A stretch of 64,000 nt of DNA from Streptomyces sp. DSM 110735. GTDB lineage: Bacteria > Actinomycetota > Actinomycetes > Streptomycetales > Streptomycetaceae. The notes under the pieces were generated by a model. That model did not search any database. It was not told the DNA's origin and was given only the letters and a program-made list of their open reading frames with translations. This document shows, piece by piece, positions 16,062 to 26,214 of this stretch. Each line of letters opens with the position of its first letter. Position 1 is the first letter of the stretch. The stretch spans positions 310,001 through 374,000 of the forward strand of contig NZ_JACYHF010000004.1 in assembly GCF_016482685.1 (NCBI RefSeq), read 5' to 3'. The translations under genes and the position numbers were made by a program.

Positions 16062-17513
16062 ATGGGGATAGTCGCCGGGCTGGACAGCTCACCCGCTTTC
16101 ACTCGCATCGTCGTCTGTGACGCGGACACGGGCGCCGTGCTGCGTCAGGGATACGCGCCGCATCCGATCGAGGTGCCCGAGGGCGGGCGGCGGCCGAGTG
16201 ACGTGGATCCGCAGGCGTGGCTGCTGTCGCTCGGCGAGGCCGCGGGGGGCGGTCTGCTGGAGGGGGTGCAGGCCATCGGGGTCTCCGCGCAGCAGAACGC
16301 GGTGATCCCGCTGGACGCGCAGGGCAACACCGTGCGCCCCGCGATGACCGGCGCCGACAAGCGCGCCCAGGTGGCCGCCGCCGATCTGATGGACGCGCTC
16401 GGTGGCCGGGAGGCGTGGGCGCAGGCCGTCGGGTGTGTGCCGCAGGCAGCCCAGCCGGTGACCAAGCTGCGCTGGATGGCCAAGAGCGAGCCGGAGAACG
16501 CCCGCCGTACCGCTCTGCTGCTCCAGGCGCACGACTGGCTGGTCTGGCAGCTCCTGGGGCGCCCGGTGCGCCGTACGACCGACCGAGGCGGCGCCTCGGG
16601 CACCGGGTACTGGTCCGCCGCGACCGGCGGCTACCGTCCCGACCTGGTCGAACTGGCCCTCGGCCACCAGGTGGCGCTGCCCGAGGTGCTCGGTCCGGCC
16701 GAGGCGGCCGGGACGACCCCGGAGGGGCTGCTGATCTCCGCCGGGACCGGCGAGACCATGGCCGCCGCCTTCGGGCTCGGCATCGGTCTCGGGGACGCGG
16801 TCGTCTCGCTCGGCGCGTCCGGTTCCGTGATGGCCGTGCACCCGGGGGCGCTGGCCGACCAGTCCGGGATGATCACCTCCCTGGCGGACGCCACCGGCAT
16901 GCACCTTCCGGTCGTCACCACCCTGAACGCCGTACGCGCCCTGCGCGGCACCGCCGAACTCCTCGGTCTGCCCGACCTGGAGAGCCTGTCCGAGCTGGCG
17001 ATGAAGTCCACCCCGGGCTCGCACGGGCTGGTGCTGCTCCCGTACCTGGAGGGCGAGCGCACCCCGAACCTCCCCCACACCGCGGGCACGCTTGCCGGAC
17101 TCCGGCGCGAGTCCATGAAGCCGGAGCATCTCGCGCGGGCTTCCTTCGAGGGGATGCTGTGCGGTCTCGCGGACGCGCTGGACGTGCTGCGCGGCCGGGG
17201 CGTGGAGGTGCGGCGGATCTTCCTGCTGGGGCAGGCGGCCGAGCTGCCCGCCGTCCAGGCGGTGGCGCCCGCGCTGTTCGGCGCCCAGGTGGTCGTACCG
17301 CAGCCCGCCGACTACGCCGCGATCGGCGCCGCCCGCCAGGCGGCGTGGGCGCTCGGCGCCGCCCAGGGCACCCTCGACCCGCGCACCCCGCCCGCCTGGC
17401 AGGGCGCCGCCGCGCAGGTGCTGGAGCCGGGCGACGACCTGGCGGTGGGCCAGGCGGTGCGCCAGCAGTACACGTCGGTGCGGGAGCAGACCCACCCGGG
17501 GGCGTTCCGGTAG
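16062..17513 (+). CDS. FGGY-family sugar kinase (xylulokinase-like)
   Basis: The 483-residue protein is a carbohydrate kinase of the FGGY family, which phosphorylates a sugar or polyol with ATP in the cytoplasm. It begins GIVAGLDSSPAFTRIVVCD (phosphate-1 loop), has GVSAQQNAVIPLD, and TDRGGASGTGYWS where xylulokinases bind substrate. SLGASGSVMAV is the phosphate-2 loop, and FLLGQAAELPAVQAVAPALFG the adenosine region. Xylulokinase (xylB) is the nearest family; the exact sugar is not certain. ATG 16062 has only a GGGG site. It is not joined to other sugar genes and is followed by 184 bases before the ABC exporter. Confidence 0.85.
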   Translation: MGIVAGLDSSPAFTRIVVCDADTGAVLRQGYAPHPIEVPEGGRRPSDVDPQAWLLSLGEAAGGGLLEGVQAIGVSAQQNAVIPLDAQGNTVRPAMTGADKRAQVAAADLMDALGGREAWAQAVGCVPQAAQPVTKLRWMAKSEPENARRTALLLQAHDWLVWQLLGRPVRRTTDRGGASGTGYWSAATGGYRPDLVELALGHQVALPEVLGPAEAAGTTPEGLLISAGTGETMAAAFGLGIGLGDAVVSLGASGSVMAVHPGALADQSGMITSLADATGMHLPVVTTLNAVRALRGTAELLGLPDLESLSELAMKSTPGSHGLVLLPYLEGERTPNLPHTAGTLAGLRRESMKPEHLARASFEGMLCGLADALDVLRGRGVEVRRIFLLGQAAELPAVQAVAPALFGAQVVVPQPADYAAIGAARQAAWALGAAQGTLDPRTPPAWQGAAAQVLEPGDDLAVGQAVRQQYTSVREQTHPGAFR

Positions 17514-17697
17514 ACCCAACACACGCGTGGGCACGCGGACGCCGAGTAGTGAACCTCACCCGCCCGGAGGCGTTTCAGCCCACAGCTCAAACGGGCAGCC
17601 TGACGGGTTAATTCGGTTGAGGTAACGCCGGTGGAGTGTCCGACGATAGGGCGAGGGGCAGACACGCCCGCCCCACCGCCGACTCCGAGAGACCAGC

Positions 17698-19431
17698 GTG
17701 CTCATACGACTTCTGCGGACCTATCTCAGGCCCTACAAGAAACCCATCGTCTTCCTGGTGGCGCTGCAGTTCCTGCAGACCTGCGCCACGCTCTACCTGC
17801 CCACTCTCAACGCGCACATCATCGACAACGGTGTCGTGAAGGGCGACACGGGCTACATCCTGTCCTTCGGCGCCCTGATGATCGGCATCTCGCTGGTCCA
17901 GGTCGTGTGCAACATCGGCGCCGTGTACTTCGGCGCCCGTACCGCCTCGGCGCTCGGCCGGGACGTGCGCGGCGCGGTCTTCGACCGGGTGCAGTCCTTC
18001 TCCTCGCGTGAGCTGGGTCACTTCGGGGCGCCCTCGCTCATCACCCGTACGACGAACGACGTGCAGCAGGTCCAGATGCTGGTCCTGATGACGTTCACCC
18101 TGATGGTCTCGGCGCCCATCATGTGCGTCGGCGGGATCGTCCTCGCGCTCGGCCTGGACGTGCCGTTGTCGGCGGTGCTCGTGGCCGTCGTCCCGGTGCT
18201 GGCCATCAGCGTGGCGCTGATCGTGCGGCGGCTGCGCCCGCTGTTCCGCTCGATGCAGACCCGTCTGGACACGGTGAACCGGGTGCTGCGCGAGCAGATC
18301 AGCGGCAACCGCGTGATCCGCGCCTTCGTCCGCGACGACTACGAGCGCGAGCGGTTCGGCAGGGCGAACTCCGAGCTGACCGAGATGCAGCTCGCCACCG
18401 GCCGGATGCTGGCGCTGATGTTCCCGATCGTGATGACGGTGGTGAACGTGTCGTCCATCGCGGTGGTCTGGTTCGGCGCCCACCGCATCGACAGCGGTGA
18501 GATGCAGATCGGCGATCTGACGGCGTTCCTCGCCTATCTGATGCAGATCGTCATGTCCGTGATGATGGCCACCTTCATGTTCATGATGGTGCCGCGCGCC
18601 GAGGTCTGCGCCGAGCGCATCGAGGAGGTGCTGGGCACCGAGTCCAGCGTCGTCCCGCCGCTCGCGCCGGTGACCGAGCTGCGCGGGCACGGGCATCTGG
18701 AGATCCGGGGCGCGGGCTTCCGCTACCCGGGTGCCGAGGAGCCGGTGCTGCGCTCCATCGACCTGGTGGCCCGCCCGGGCGAGACGACGGCCGTGATCGG
18801 CTCGACCGGCAGCGGCAAGTCCACCCTCCTCGGTCTGGTCCCGCGCCTTTTCGACGCCACCGAGGGCCAGGTGCTGGTGGACGGCGTGGACGTGCGCGAG
18901 GCGGAGCCCACGCTGCTCGCGCGCACGGTCGGTCTGGTGCCGCAGAAGCCGTACCTGTTCGCGGGCACGGTCGCCACCAACCTGCGCTACGGCAACCCGG
19001 ACGCGACCGACGACGAGCTGTGGCACGCCCTTGAGGTGGCGCAGGCCAAGGACTTCGTCTCCAAGCTGGAGGGCGGGCTCAACGCCCCGATCGCGCAGGG
19101 CGGCACCAACGTCTCGGGCGGTCAGCGCCAGCGCCTGGCCATCGCGCGCACCCTGGTGCAGCGCCCGGAGATCTATCTCTTCGACGACTCCTTCTCCGCG
19201 CTCGACTACGCGACGGACGCGGCGCTGCGTGCCGCGCTCTCGGCGGAGACCTCGGAGGCGACCGTGGTGATCGTCGCCCAGCGCGTGGCGACCATCCGGG
19301 ACGCGGACCGGATCATCGTCCTGGACGAGGGCCGGGTGGTCGGCTCGGGCCGCCACCACGAACTCATGGCGGGCAACGAGACCTACCGGGAGATCGTGCT
19401 CTCCCAGCTCACGGAAGCGGAGGCTGCCTGA
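17698..19431 (+). CDS. ABC exporter half-transporter with degenerate catalytic site
   Basis: The 577-residue protein has an N-terminal six-helix membrane domain and a C-terminal ATPase. Motifs are Walker A GSTGSGKST (about 366), signature VSGGQRQR (about 471), Walker B LFDDSFSALD (about 494) and a switch region VAQRVATI (about 525). The catalytic Glu after Walker B is Asp and the H-loop His is Gln, as in the degenerate partner of heterodimeric exporters such as BmrC/TM287. The stop overlaps the start of the next gene by one base (TGATG). The pair probably exports a lipophilic compound or drug; the cargo is unknown. Confidence 0.9.
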   Translation: MLIRLLRTYLRPYKKPIVFLVALQFLQTCATLYLPTLNAHIIDNGVVKGDTGYILSFGALMIGISLVQVVCNIGAVYFGARTASALGRDVRGAVFDRVQSFSSRELGHFGAPSLITRTTNDVQQVQMLVLMTFTLMVSAPIMCVGGIVLALGLDVPLSAVLVAVVPVLAISVALIVRRLRPLFRSMQTRLDTVNRVLREQISGNRVIRAFVRDDYERERFGRANSELTEMQLATGRMLALMFPIVMTVVNVSSIAVVWFGAHRIDSGEMQIGDLTAFLAYLMQIVMSVMMATFMFMMVPRAEVCAERIEEVLGTESSVVPPLAPVTELRGHGHLEIRGAGFRYPGAEEPVLRSIDLVARPGETTAVIGSTGSGKSTLLGLVPRLFDATEGQVLVDGVDVREAEPTLLARTVGLVPQKPYLFAGTVATNLRYGNPDATDDELWHALEVAQAKDFVSKLEGGLNAPIAQGGTNVSGGQRQRLAIARTLVQRPEIYLFDDSFSALDYATDAALRAALSAETSEATVVIVAQRVATIRDADRIIVLDEGRVVGSGRHHELMAGNETYREIVLSQLTEAEAA

Positions 19432-21359
19432 TGGCCGGGCCCATGGGACGCATGATGGCCGCGGGCGGCCCGGACCAGCGCTCGATGGACTTCAAGAACT
19501 CGGGCAAGCGGCTGCTGGCGCGGTTCCGCCCCGAGCGGGGCACCATCTACACCCTGCTGGCCTGCGTGGTCGGCAGCGTGGCGCTGAGCGTGGTCGGTCC
19601 GAAGATCCTCGGCAAGGCGACCGACCTGGTCTTCGCCGGGATCATCGGCCGGCAGATGCCGGCCGGAGCGACCAAGGACCAGGTGCTGAGCAACCTGCAC
19701 GCGCACGGCAAGGGCGCCATCGCGGACATGCTGCGCAGCACCGACTTCACCCCGGGCAAGGGGATCGACTTCGGCGCGGTGGGCGACGTCCTGCTGCTCG
19801 CCCTGGTCACCTTCCTGGTCGCCGGTCTGCTGATGGCGGTGGCGACGCGGCTGGTCAACCGGACCGTGAACCGCACGATGCTGCGGATGCGCGCCGACGT
19901 GCAGGACAAGCTGTCGCGGCTGCCGCTGTCGTACTTCGACCAGCGCCAGCGCGGCGAGGTGCTCTCCCGCGCCACGAACGACATCGACAACATCGGGCAG
20001 ACGCTCCAGCAGTCGCTGGGCCAGCTCATCAACGCGGTGCTGACCATCGTGGGCGTGCTCGCGATGATGTTCTACGTCTCCTGGATCCTGGCGCTCGTCG
20101 CCCTGGTCACCGTGCCGCTGTCCTTCGTGGTGGCCACCCGGGTCGGCAAGCGCTCGCAGCCGCACTTCGTGCAGCAGTGGCGCACCACCGGCGCGCTGAA
20201 CGCGCACATCGAGGAGATGTACACCGGGCACACCCTGGTGAAGGTGTTCGGCCGTCAGGACGAGTCGGCGAAGCAGTTCGCCGAGCAGAACGAGCAGCTC
20301 TACGAGGCCGCGTTCAAGGCGCAGTTCAACAGCGGGGTCATGCAGCCGCTGATGATGTTCGTCTCGAACCTCAACTACGTCCTGGTGGCCGTGGTCGGCG
20401 GTCTGCGGGTCGCCTCGGGCTCGCTGTCCATCGGTGACGTGCAGGCGTTCATCCAGTACTCGCGGCAGTTCTCGATGCCGCTGACCCAGGTCGCGTCGAT
20501 GGCGAACCTGGTGCAGTCCGGTGTCGCCTCCGCCGAGCGGGTCTTCGAGCTGCTGGACGCCGAGGAGCAGGGCGCCGACCCGAAGCCGGGCGTGCGCCCC
20601 GACGAGCTGCGCGGCCGGGTCCGCCTGGAGAACGTCTCCTTCCGCTACGACCCGGACAAGCCGCTGATCGAGGACCTCTCGCTCAAGGTGGAGCCCGGTC
20701 AGACGGTCGCCATCGTCGGCCCGACCGGCGCGGGCAAGACCACGCTGGTCAACCTGCTCATGCGGTTCTACGAGGTCTCCGGCGGGCGCATCACCCTCGA
20801 CGGGGTCGACGTCCGCGACATGACCCGCGACGAGCTGCGCTCCAACATCGGCATGGTCCTCCAGGACACCTGGCTGTTCGGCGGCACGATCGCGGAGAAC
20901 ATCGCGTACGGGTCCTCTCGCGAGGTCACCCGGGGCGAGATCGAGGAGGCGGCGCGGGCTGCCCACGCGGACCGGTTCATCCGCACCCTCCCCGACGGCT
21001 ACGACACCGTCATCGACGACGAGGGCACGGGCGTCAGCGCGGGCGAGAAGCAGCTCATCACCATCGCGCGGGCGTTCCTCTCCGAGCCGGTGATCCTTGT
21101 CCTCGACGAGGCGACCAGCTCGGTCGACACCCGCACCGAGGTGCTCATCCAGAAGGCGATGGCCAAACTCGCCGACGGCCGCACGTCGTTCGTCATCGCC
21201 CACCGTCTCTCCACGATCCGCGACGCGGACACGATCCTGGTGATGGAGAACGGTTCCATCGTCGAACAGGGCGCACACGCGGAGCTGTTGGCAGCGGACG
21301 GCGCGTACGCGCGTTTGTACAAGGCCCAGTTCGCGCAGGCGGTCGCCGAGGTGGACTGA
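19431..21359 (+). CDS. ABC exporter half-transporter, partner subunit
   Basis: The 642-residue protein has an extended N-terminus and an insertion after the first membrane helix (about residues 65-115), five further helices, then the ATPase. Motifs are Walker A GPTGAGKTT (about 429), signature VSAGEKQ (about 533), Walker B LVLDEATSSVD (about 555) and H-loop AHRLSTI (about 589). The catalytic Glu and His are intact but the signature is not the usual SGGQ. This complements the upstream subunit, so only one of the two ATP sites of the heterodimer should hydrolyse ATP efficiently. Confidence 0.9.
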   Translation: MAGPMGRMMAAGGPDQRSMDFKNSGKRLLARFRPERGTIYTLLACVVGSVALSVVGPKILGKATDLVFAGIIGRQMPAGATKDQVLSNLHAHGKGAIADMLRSTDFTPGKGIDFGAVGDVLLLALVTFLVAGLLMAVATRLVNRTVNRTMLRMRADVQDKLSRLPLSYFDQRQRGEVLSRATNDIDNIGQTLQQSLGQLINAVLTIVGVLAMMFYVSWILALVALVTVPLSFVVATRVGKRSQPHFVQQWRTTGALNAHIEEMYTGHTLVKVFGRQDESAKQFAEQNEQLYEAAFKAQFNSGVMQPLMMFVSNLNYVLVAVVGGLRVASGSLSIGDVQAFIQYSRQFSMPLTQVASMANLVQSGVASAERVFELLDAEEQGADPKPGVRPDELRGRVRLENVSFRYDPDKPLIEDLSLKVEPGQTVAIVGPTGAGKTTLVNLLMRFYEVSGGRITLDGVDVRDMTRDELRSNIGMVLQDTWLFGGTIAENIAYGSSREVTRGEIEEAARAAHADRFIRTLPDGYDTVIDDEGTGVSAGEKQLITIARAFLSEPVILVLDEATSSVDTRTEVLIQKAMAKLADGRTSFVIAHRLSTIRDADTILVMENGSIVEQGAHAELLAADGAYARLYKAQFAQAVAEVD

Positions 21360-21490
21360 CCGTAGGGGCTGAGGTACGGGTGGGTGCACTTGCCCGCGTT
21401 GGCGGGGCGCCGCTGCGCCCACCCGTGCCGCCCCTAGCGGCACGACTGCCCGCAGCGGGGGGCGGGGGTCGTCTTTTGGCTTTTGTCTTT

Positions 21491-21540
21491 TAGGGGCGCG
21501 GGGAACTGCGCGACAAGCCACGACGGACCCGCACCCGGCA
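21491..21540. repeat. dispersed Streptomyces intergenic element (GGGGCGCGGGGAACTGCGCG type)
   Basis: The segment beginning TTTTAGGGGCGCGGGGAACT and continuing GCGCGACAAGCC is a sequence I recognise as recurring in many Streptomyces intergenic regions. It sits between the convergent ABC exporter and sigma factor genes, next to a TTTTGGCTTTTGTC stretch. It may work as a bidirectional terminator or be a repetitive extragenic element. This identification is from memory. Confidence 0.6.
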
Positions 21541-22689
21541 TCAGTCCAGGTAACCCCGAAGCTGATCCGCATACGTGTGATCGCGGAGCTTACCGAGCGT
21601 CTTCGACTCGATCTGCCGAATCCGCTCACGAGTGACCCCGAACAACCGCCCGATCTCCTCCAACGTACGCGGACGCCCATCAGCCAACCCGTACCGAAGC
21701 TGAACCACCTTCCGCTCCCGCTCCCCAAGAGTGGAAAGCACCGCGTCCAAATGCTGCCGTAGAAGCAGAAACGCCGCCGACTCCACAGGACTCGCCGCGT
21801 CCCCGTCCTCGATGAGATCCCCGAGGGCGACCTCGTCCTCCTCGCCCACCGGCGCGTGCAAGGACACCGGCTCCTGGGCAAGCCGCAGCACCTCACGGAC
21901 CCGCTCGGGCGGGAGTTCAAGATGCGCGCCGACTTCCTCGGGCGTCGGCTCGTACCCCCGCTCCTGCAGCATCCGCCGCTGCACCCGGACGACCCGGTTG
22001 ATCAGCTCGACCACGTGTACAGGGACCCGGATCGTCCGCGCCTGATCGGCCAGCGCACGCGACATCGCCTGGCGGATCCACCACGTGGCGTACGTAGAGA
22101 ACTTGTAGCCCCGCGCGTAGTCGAACTTCTCCACCGCGCGGATGAGCCCGAGGTTGCCCTCCTGGACGAGGTCCAGCATGGTCAGCCCGCGCCCGACGTA
22201 CCGCTTGGCGACGGAGACGACGAGCCGCAGGTTGGCCTCGATGAGGCGGCGCTTGGCGATGCGGCCCATGACGACGAGCCGGTCGAGTTCGCTCGCGAGA
22301 CGGCTGTCGAGGTCGGGCGTGCCGCTCAGTTTCTCCTCGGCGAAGAGCCCCGCCTCGACGCGGCGGGCGAGTTCGACCTCCTCGGCGGCGGTGAGCAGCG
22401 GGATGCGCCCGATCTCGCGGAGGTACTGGCGGAACAGGTCGGCGGAGGGCCCGCCGGTCTCGGTCCGGACGGCGGCGCGCGTCGCGGCGGGTTCGCGTTC
22501 GGGTTCGGGTTCGTCGCCGGTCAGGGCTTCCGCCGGGGGTTCGGCGGGCTCGTGGGTCTCCTCCGGGTCCGCGTCCCGGCCGGGGCCGCTCCGCGGGGGT
22601 ACGGCCATGAGTACGTCCGTCTCCGCGTCGGGCTCGTCACCGGGGGGTGTGACGGCTCCTGCGGTCTTGGTGAGGGTGTGGGTCCGCAC
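21541..22689 (-). CDS. hrdA: principal-type RNA polymerase sigma factor HrdA
   Basis: The 382-residue protein has an acidic, Pro-rich N-terminus, then region 1.2 ([16 protein letters not shown]). Region 2 contains [33 protein letters not shown] and [15 protein letters not shown]. Region 3 follows, and region 4 ends with [20 protein letters not shown]. It is a group 1/2 sigma-70. Location just downstream of dnaG on the same strand is the position of hrdA in S. coelicolor as I recall. GTG 22689 is chosen because of GGAGG 10 bases upstream; longer N-terminal forms lack a site. HrdA is normally dispensable, unlike HrdB. Confidence 0.85.
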   Translation of the reverse strand: MRTHTLTKTAGAVTPPGDEPDAETDVLMAVPPRSGPGRDADPEETHEPAEPPAEALTGDEPEPEREPAATRAAVRTETGGPSADLFRQYLREIGRIPLLTAAEEVELARRVEAGLFAEEKLSGTPDLDSRLASELDRLVVMGRIAKRRLIEANLRLVVSVAKRYVGRGLTMLDLVQEGNLGLIRAVEKFDYARGYKFSTYATWWIRQAMSRALADQARTIRVPVHVVELINRVVRVQRRMLQERGYEPTPEEVGAHLELPPERVREVLRLAQEPVSLHAPVGEEDEVALGDLIEDGDAASPVESAAFLLLRQHLDAVLSTLGERERKVVQLRYGLADGRPRTLEEIGRLFGVTRERIRQIESKTLGKLRDHTYADQLRGYLD

Positions 22690-22842
22690 GGGGGCGACCT
22701 CCAGGATGAGTCGCGGCCTGCGCTCCGGGGGGCTGGGGCACCGCACCCAGTGTGGGGTACGACACATCCCCGCCACGAGGGGCGTGCGGTGACTTTTTGC
22801 GTCCGGTCCGTGACCGCGTGGTGATCCTGGGGCGCCGGGAGA

Positions 22843-24750
22843 CTAGAGCGCGTCCGCTCCGTGAGCGCGCAATGCCTGGTCGTACTGCTGGAGGACCCAC
22901 AATTCGTTCTGCACGGACGCCAGTTGGGCGGGGTCGCCACCCGTGGCGAGACGGGTCAACTGGGACTGGACGTCCTGGATGCGGCGTTCGACCGCGCGGC
23001 GGCGGATGACGACGAGCACGGTGCCCGCGTAGATCTCGTCCACGGTGCGGCGCAGGATCGGCTCGACCGCCAGCTCGGTGACCATGGCGCGCACGGTGTC
23101 GTCGGGCGCGGCTTCGCGGACCCGGACCAGGTACTCCTGCGGGTCGGGCACGCCGTACTCGGCGCCGCCCGCCTCCGCGATGGTCTGGCGTACGGCGGCG
23201 TACGGCGGGGCGGTGAACTCGTCGATGCCGTAGGCGTCGAAGGCAGGGGAGACCAACTCGGGTCGCTGGAGGGCGAGTTTGAGCAGTTCGCGTTCGGCGG
23301 CGAAGACCGGGTTGCGCAGGGTGAGCGCGGGTCCTGAGCTGACCGGGCGGGCGGTGGTCTCCCACTGCTGCTGCGCGGCGCGGCTGGTCTGCGGAGGGGC
23401 GCCCTTGCCGCCGCGTTCCCTTGCCCAGCGGGCGAGTTGGGCGACGCGCTTGACGACGAACTGGGTGTCGAGGATGCCGAGCATGCCCGCGAGGTCGACC
23501 GCGACCTCGTGCTGGGCGCCGCTGTTCTTGATGCGGGCGACGACCGGCGCTGCCTCGTCCAGCGCGGCGGCGCGCCCCGCCGGGGTGTCGAGGTCGTAGC
23601 GCGCGACGATCTGGCGGAGCGCGAACTCGAAGAGCGGGGTGCGGGGTTCGGTCAGGTCGGCGACCGCCTCGTCGCCCTTGGCGAGACGGAGTTCGCAGGG
23701 GTCCATGCCGTCGGGGGCGATGGCGATGTAGGTCTCGGCGGCGAACTTCTGGTCGTCCTCGAAGGCGCGCAGCGCGGCTTTCTGCCCGGCCGCGTCGCCG
23801 TCGAAGGTGAAGATCACGCGGGCTGAGCCGTTGTCCATGAGCAGGCGGCGCAGGATCTTGATGTGGTCGCTGCCGAAGGCGGTGCCGCAGGTCGCGATGG
23901 CGGTGGTGACCCCGGCGAGGTGGCAGGCCATGACGTCGGTGTAGCCCTCGACGACGACGGCGCGGCTGGACTTGGCGATCTGCTGCTTGGCCAGGTCGAT
24001 GCCGTAGAGGACCTGGGACTTCTTGTAGATCGCGGTGTCGGGGGTGTTGAGGTACTTGGGTCCGTTGTCGGACTCGTAGAGCTTGCGGGCGCCGAAGCCG
24101 ACGACCTCGCCGCCGATGTCCCGGATGGGCCACATCAGGCGCCCCCGGAAGCGGTCGATGGGACCGCGGCGGCCGTCCTGGGCGAGACCGGAGAGGATCA
24201 GTTCCTTGTCGCTGAAGCCCTTGCCGCGCAGATAGCGGGTGAGGTGGTCCCAGCCCTGGGGGCTGTAGCCGACGCCGAAGTGGACGGCGGCGGCCTGGTC
24301 GAAGCCGCGCTCGGCGAGGAAGATCCGGCCGGTGTCGGCCTCGGGGCTGGTGGCGAGCTGTTCCGCGTACCACTGGGCGGCGATCTTGTGCGCCTCGACC
24401 AGGCGGATGCGCTCGCCGCGCTGGTGGGCGGGGTTGTAGCCGCCCTCCTCGTAGCGCAGCGTGATGCCCGCCTGGCCCGCGAGGCGCTCGACCGCCTCGG
24501 AGAAGGAGAGGTGGTCCACCTTCATCACGAAGGTGATGGTGTCGCCGCCCTCCTGGCAGCCGAAGCAGTGGAAGAGCCCCTTGCTCGGGCTGACCTGGAA
24601 GGACGGCGACTTCTCGTCGTGGAAGGGGCAGAGACCCTTGAGGTTGCCGCCGCCCGCGTTGCGCAACTGGAGGTACTCGGAGACCACGGCGTCGATCGGG
24701 ACCGCGTCCCGTACCGCCTTCACGTCCTCGTCGTTGATCCGTCCTGCCAC
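22843..24750 (-). CDS. dnaG: DNA primase DnaG
   Basis: The 635-residue primase makes RNA primers for replication. The N-terminal zinc-binding domain shows Cys41, His44, Cys62 and Cys65 (CPFHDEKSP ... CFGC). The RNA polymerase core has GYSPQGWDHL, RGRLMWPIRD and the TOPRIM motif VVVEGYTDVMA, followed by TFDGDAAGQKAAL. The C-terminal helical domain would bind DnaB helicase. The GTG start at 24750 has no Shine-Dalgarno sequence, so a leaderless or weakly initiated mRNA is possible. The gene precedes hrdA by 153 bases. Confidence 0.96.
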   Translation of the reverse strand: MAGRINDEDVKAVRDAVPIDAVVSEYLQLRNAGGGNLKGLCPFHDEKSPSFQVSPSKGLFHCFGCQEGGDTITFVMKVDHLSFSEAVERLAGQAGITLRYEEGGYNPAHQRGERIRLVEAHKIAAQWYAEQLATSPEADTGRIFLAERGFDQAAAVHFGVGYSPQGWDHLTRYLRGKGFSDKELILSGLAQDGRRGPIDRFRGRLMWPIRDIGGEVVGFGARKLYESDNGPKYLNTPDTAIYKKSQVLYGIDLAKQQIAKSSRAVVVEGYTDVMACHLAGVTTAIATCGTAFGSDHIKILRRLLMDNGSARVIFTFDGDAAGQKAALRAFEDDQKFAAETYIAIAPDGMDPCELRLAKGDEAVADLTEPRTPLFEFALRQIVARYDLDTPAGRAAALDEAAPVVARIKNSGAQHEVAVDLAGMLGILDTQFVVKRVAQLARWARERGGKGAPPQTSRAAQQQWETTARPVSSGPALTLRNPVFAAERELLKLALQRPELVSPAFDAYGIDEFTAPPYAAVRQTIAEAGGAEYGVPDPQEYLVRVREAAPDDTVRAMVTELAVEPILRRTVDEIYAGTVLVVIRRRAVERRIQDVQSQLTRLATGGDPAQLASVQNELWVLQQYDQALRAHGADAL

Positions 24751-24797
24751 GGATGAATTCTACGGGGGTCCGGCGGCACTCCCCGCTCGCGCGTGCC

Positions 24798-26063
24798 TCA
24801 GGGCACCAGCTCGGCGAGCGGGACGTGCGGGTCGGCGAGTGCCTCGGTGTCCACCACGGCCCGGGATCGCACCAGCCGCTGGATCGGCTCTGTGACGTCC
24901 CACACGTTCACGTTCATCCCCGCGAGGACGCGTCCCTCGCTCACCCAGAACGCGATGAACTCGCGCTTGCCCGCGTCGCCCCGGATCACCACCTGGTCGT
25001 AGGAGCCGGGGGGCGCCCAGCCGCTGTACTCCATGCCGAGGTCGTACTGGTCGGAGAAGAAGTACGGCAGCCGGTCGTAGACGGTGTCCCGGCCGAGCAT
25101 GGCGCGGGCGGCGGCCGGACCGCCGTTCAGGGCGTTGGCCCAGTGCTCGACGCGCAGCCGGGTGCCGAAGAGCGGGAGCGGGAAGCTGGCCACGTCGCCC
25201 GCGGCGTAGATGTCGGGGTCGGAGGTGCGCAGGTGCTCGTCGACCGCGATGCCGCCGCCGAGGGAGCGGTCGGCGATCTCGAGCCCGGCGGCTTCGGCGA
25301 GTGCGGTGCGCGGGGCGGCGCCGATGGCGGCGAGCACGTCGTGGGCGGGGTGCTCCTCGCCGTCGTCGGTGCGGGCGGCGAGGACGACGCCGTCCTGGCC
25401 GACGATCTCGGTGAGGCGGACCCCGAAGTGGAAGCGGACGCCGTGCTCGCGGTGCAGTTCCTCGAAGAGGTTGCCCAGCTCGGGGCCGAGGACGCCGTGC
25501 AGCGGGGTCGGCTCGGGCTCGATCACGGTGACCTCGGCGCCGTACTCGCGGGCGGCAGCCGCGACCTCCAGACCGATCCAGCCCGCGCCCGCGATCACCA
25601 GGTGGCCGTTGTCCCGGCCGAGGGCGGCGAGGACGCCCTTGAGGCGCTCGGCGTGGGAGAGGCGGCGCAGATGGTGGACGCCCGCGAGCGAGGTGCCGGG
25701 GACCTCCAGACGGCGCGGTTCGGCACCGGTGACGAGCAGCAGCTTGTCGTAGCGGACGAGGGTGCCGTCGTCACCGAAGCGCACGGTCTTGGCGGCGCGG
25801 TCGACGGCGTCCACGGTCTGGCCGAGATGCAGCTCGATGTCGTGGCGCGCGTACCAGGCGGGCTCGTGCGCGAAGACGCTCTCGCGCTCCTCCTTGCCGA
25901 GCAGGTAGCCCTTGGACAGCGGGGGTCGCTCGTAGGGGTGGTCGCGTTCGTCGCAGATCAGTATCACCCGGCCGGTGAAGCCCTCCGTACGGAGCGTCTC
26001 GGCCGCCTTGGCCCCGGCGAGCCCGCCTCCGACGATGACGAACGTCTGATCCGCGTCGACCAC
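24798..26063 (-). CDS. FAD/NAD(P)-dependent oxidoreductase, ferredoxin reductase-like
   Basis: The 421-residue flavoprotein has an N-terminal FAD Rossmann motif (VIVGGGLAGAKAAETLR), the PPLSKGYL loop of ferredoxin/rhodocoxin reductases, a second Rossmann motif for NAD(P)H (VIAGAGWIGLEVAAAA), IYAAGDVASFP, and the C-terminal dimer-type domain (FFSDQYDLGMEYSGWAP). It would pass electrons from NAD(P)H to a ferredoxin or P450 partner, neither of which is encoded nearby. GTG 26063 has a strong GAGGAGG site. It lies 47 bases upstream of dnaG and may share its transcript. Confidence 0.9.
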   Translation of the reverse strand: MVDADQTFVIVGGGLAGAKAAETLRTEGFTGRVILICDERDHPYERPPLSKGYLLGKEERESVFAHEPAWYARHDIELHLGQTVDAVDRAAKTVRFGDDGTLVRYDKLLLVTGAEPRRLEVPGTSLAGVHHLRRLSHAERLKGVLAALGRDNGHLVIAGAGWIGLEVAAAAREYGAEVTVIEPEPTPLHGVLGPELGNLFEELHREHGVRFHFGVRLTEIVGQDGVVLAARTDDGEEHPAHDVLAAIGAAPRTALAEAAGLEIADRSLGGGIAVDEHLRTSDPDIYAAGDVASFPLPLFGTRLRVEHWANALNGGPAAARAMLGRDTVYDRLPYFFSDQYDLGMEYSGWAPPGSYDQVVIRGDAGKREFIAFWVSEGRVLAGMNVNVWDVTEPIQRLVRSRAVVDTEALADPHVPLAELVP

Positions 26064-26214
26064 TTGATGCCTCCTCGTAGGGTGCCGCCTGCCGCCACAG
26101 GGGAGCGTCCCGCACGTGGCGTGCCGCGGGAAGGGGGAGTGACCCGATCAGGCCACTCGCAGGCACGTTCCTTCTACATATGCCCGGCCGGGTGTCCGGT
26201 GTTCCCGCCCGGTC

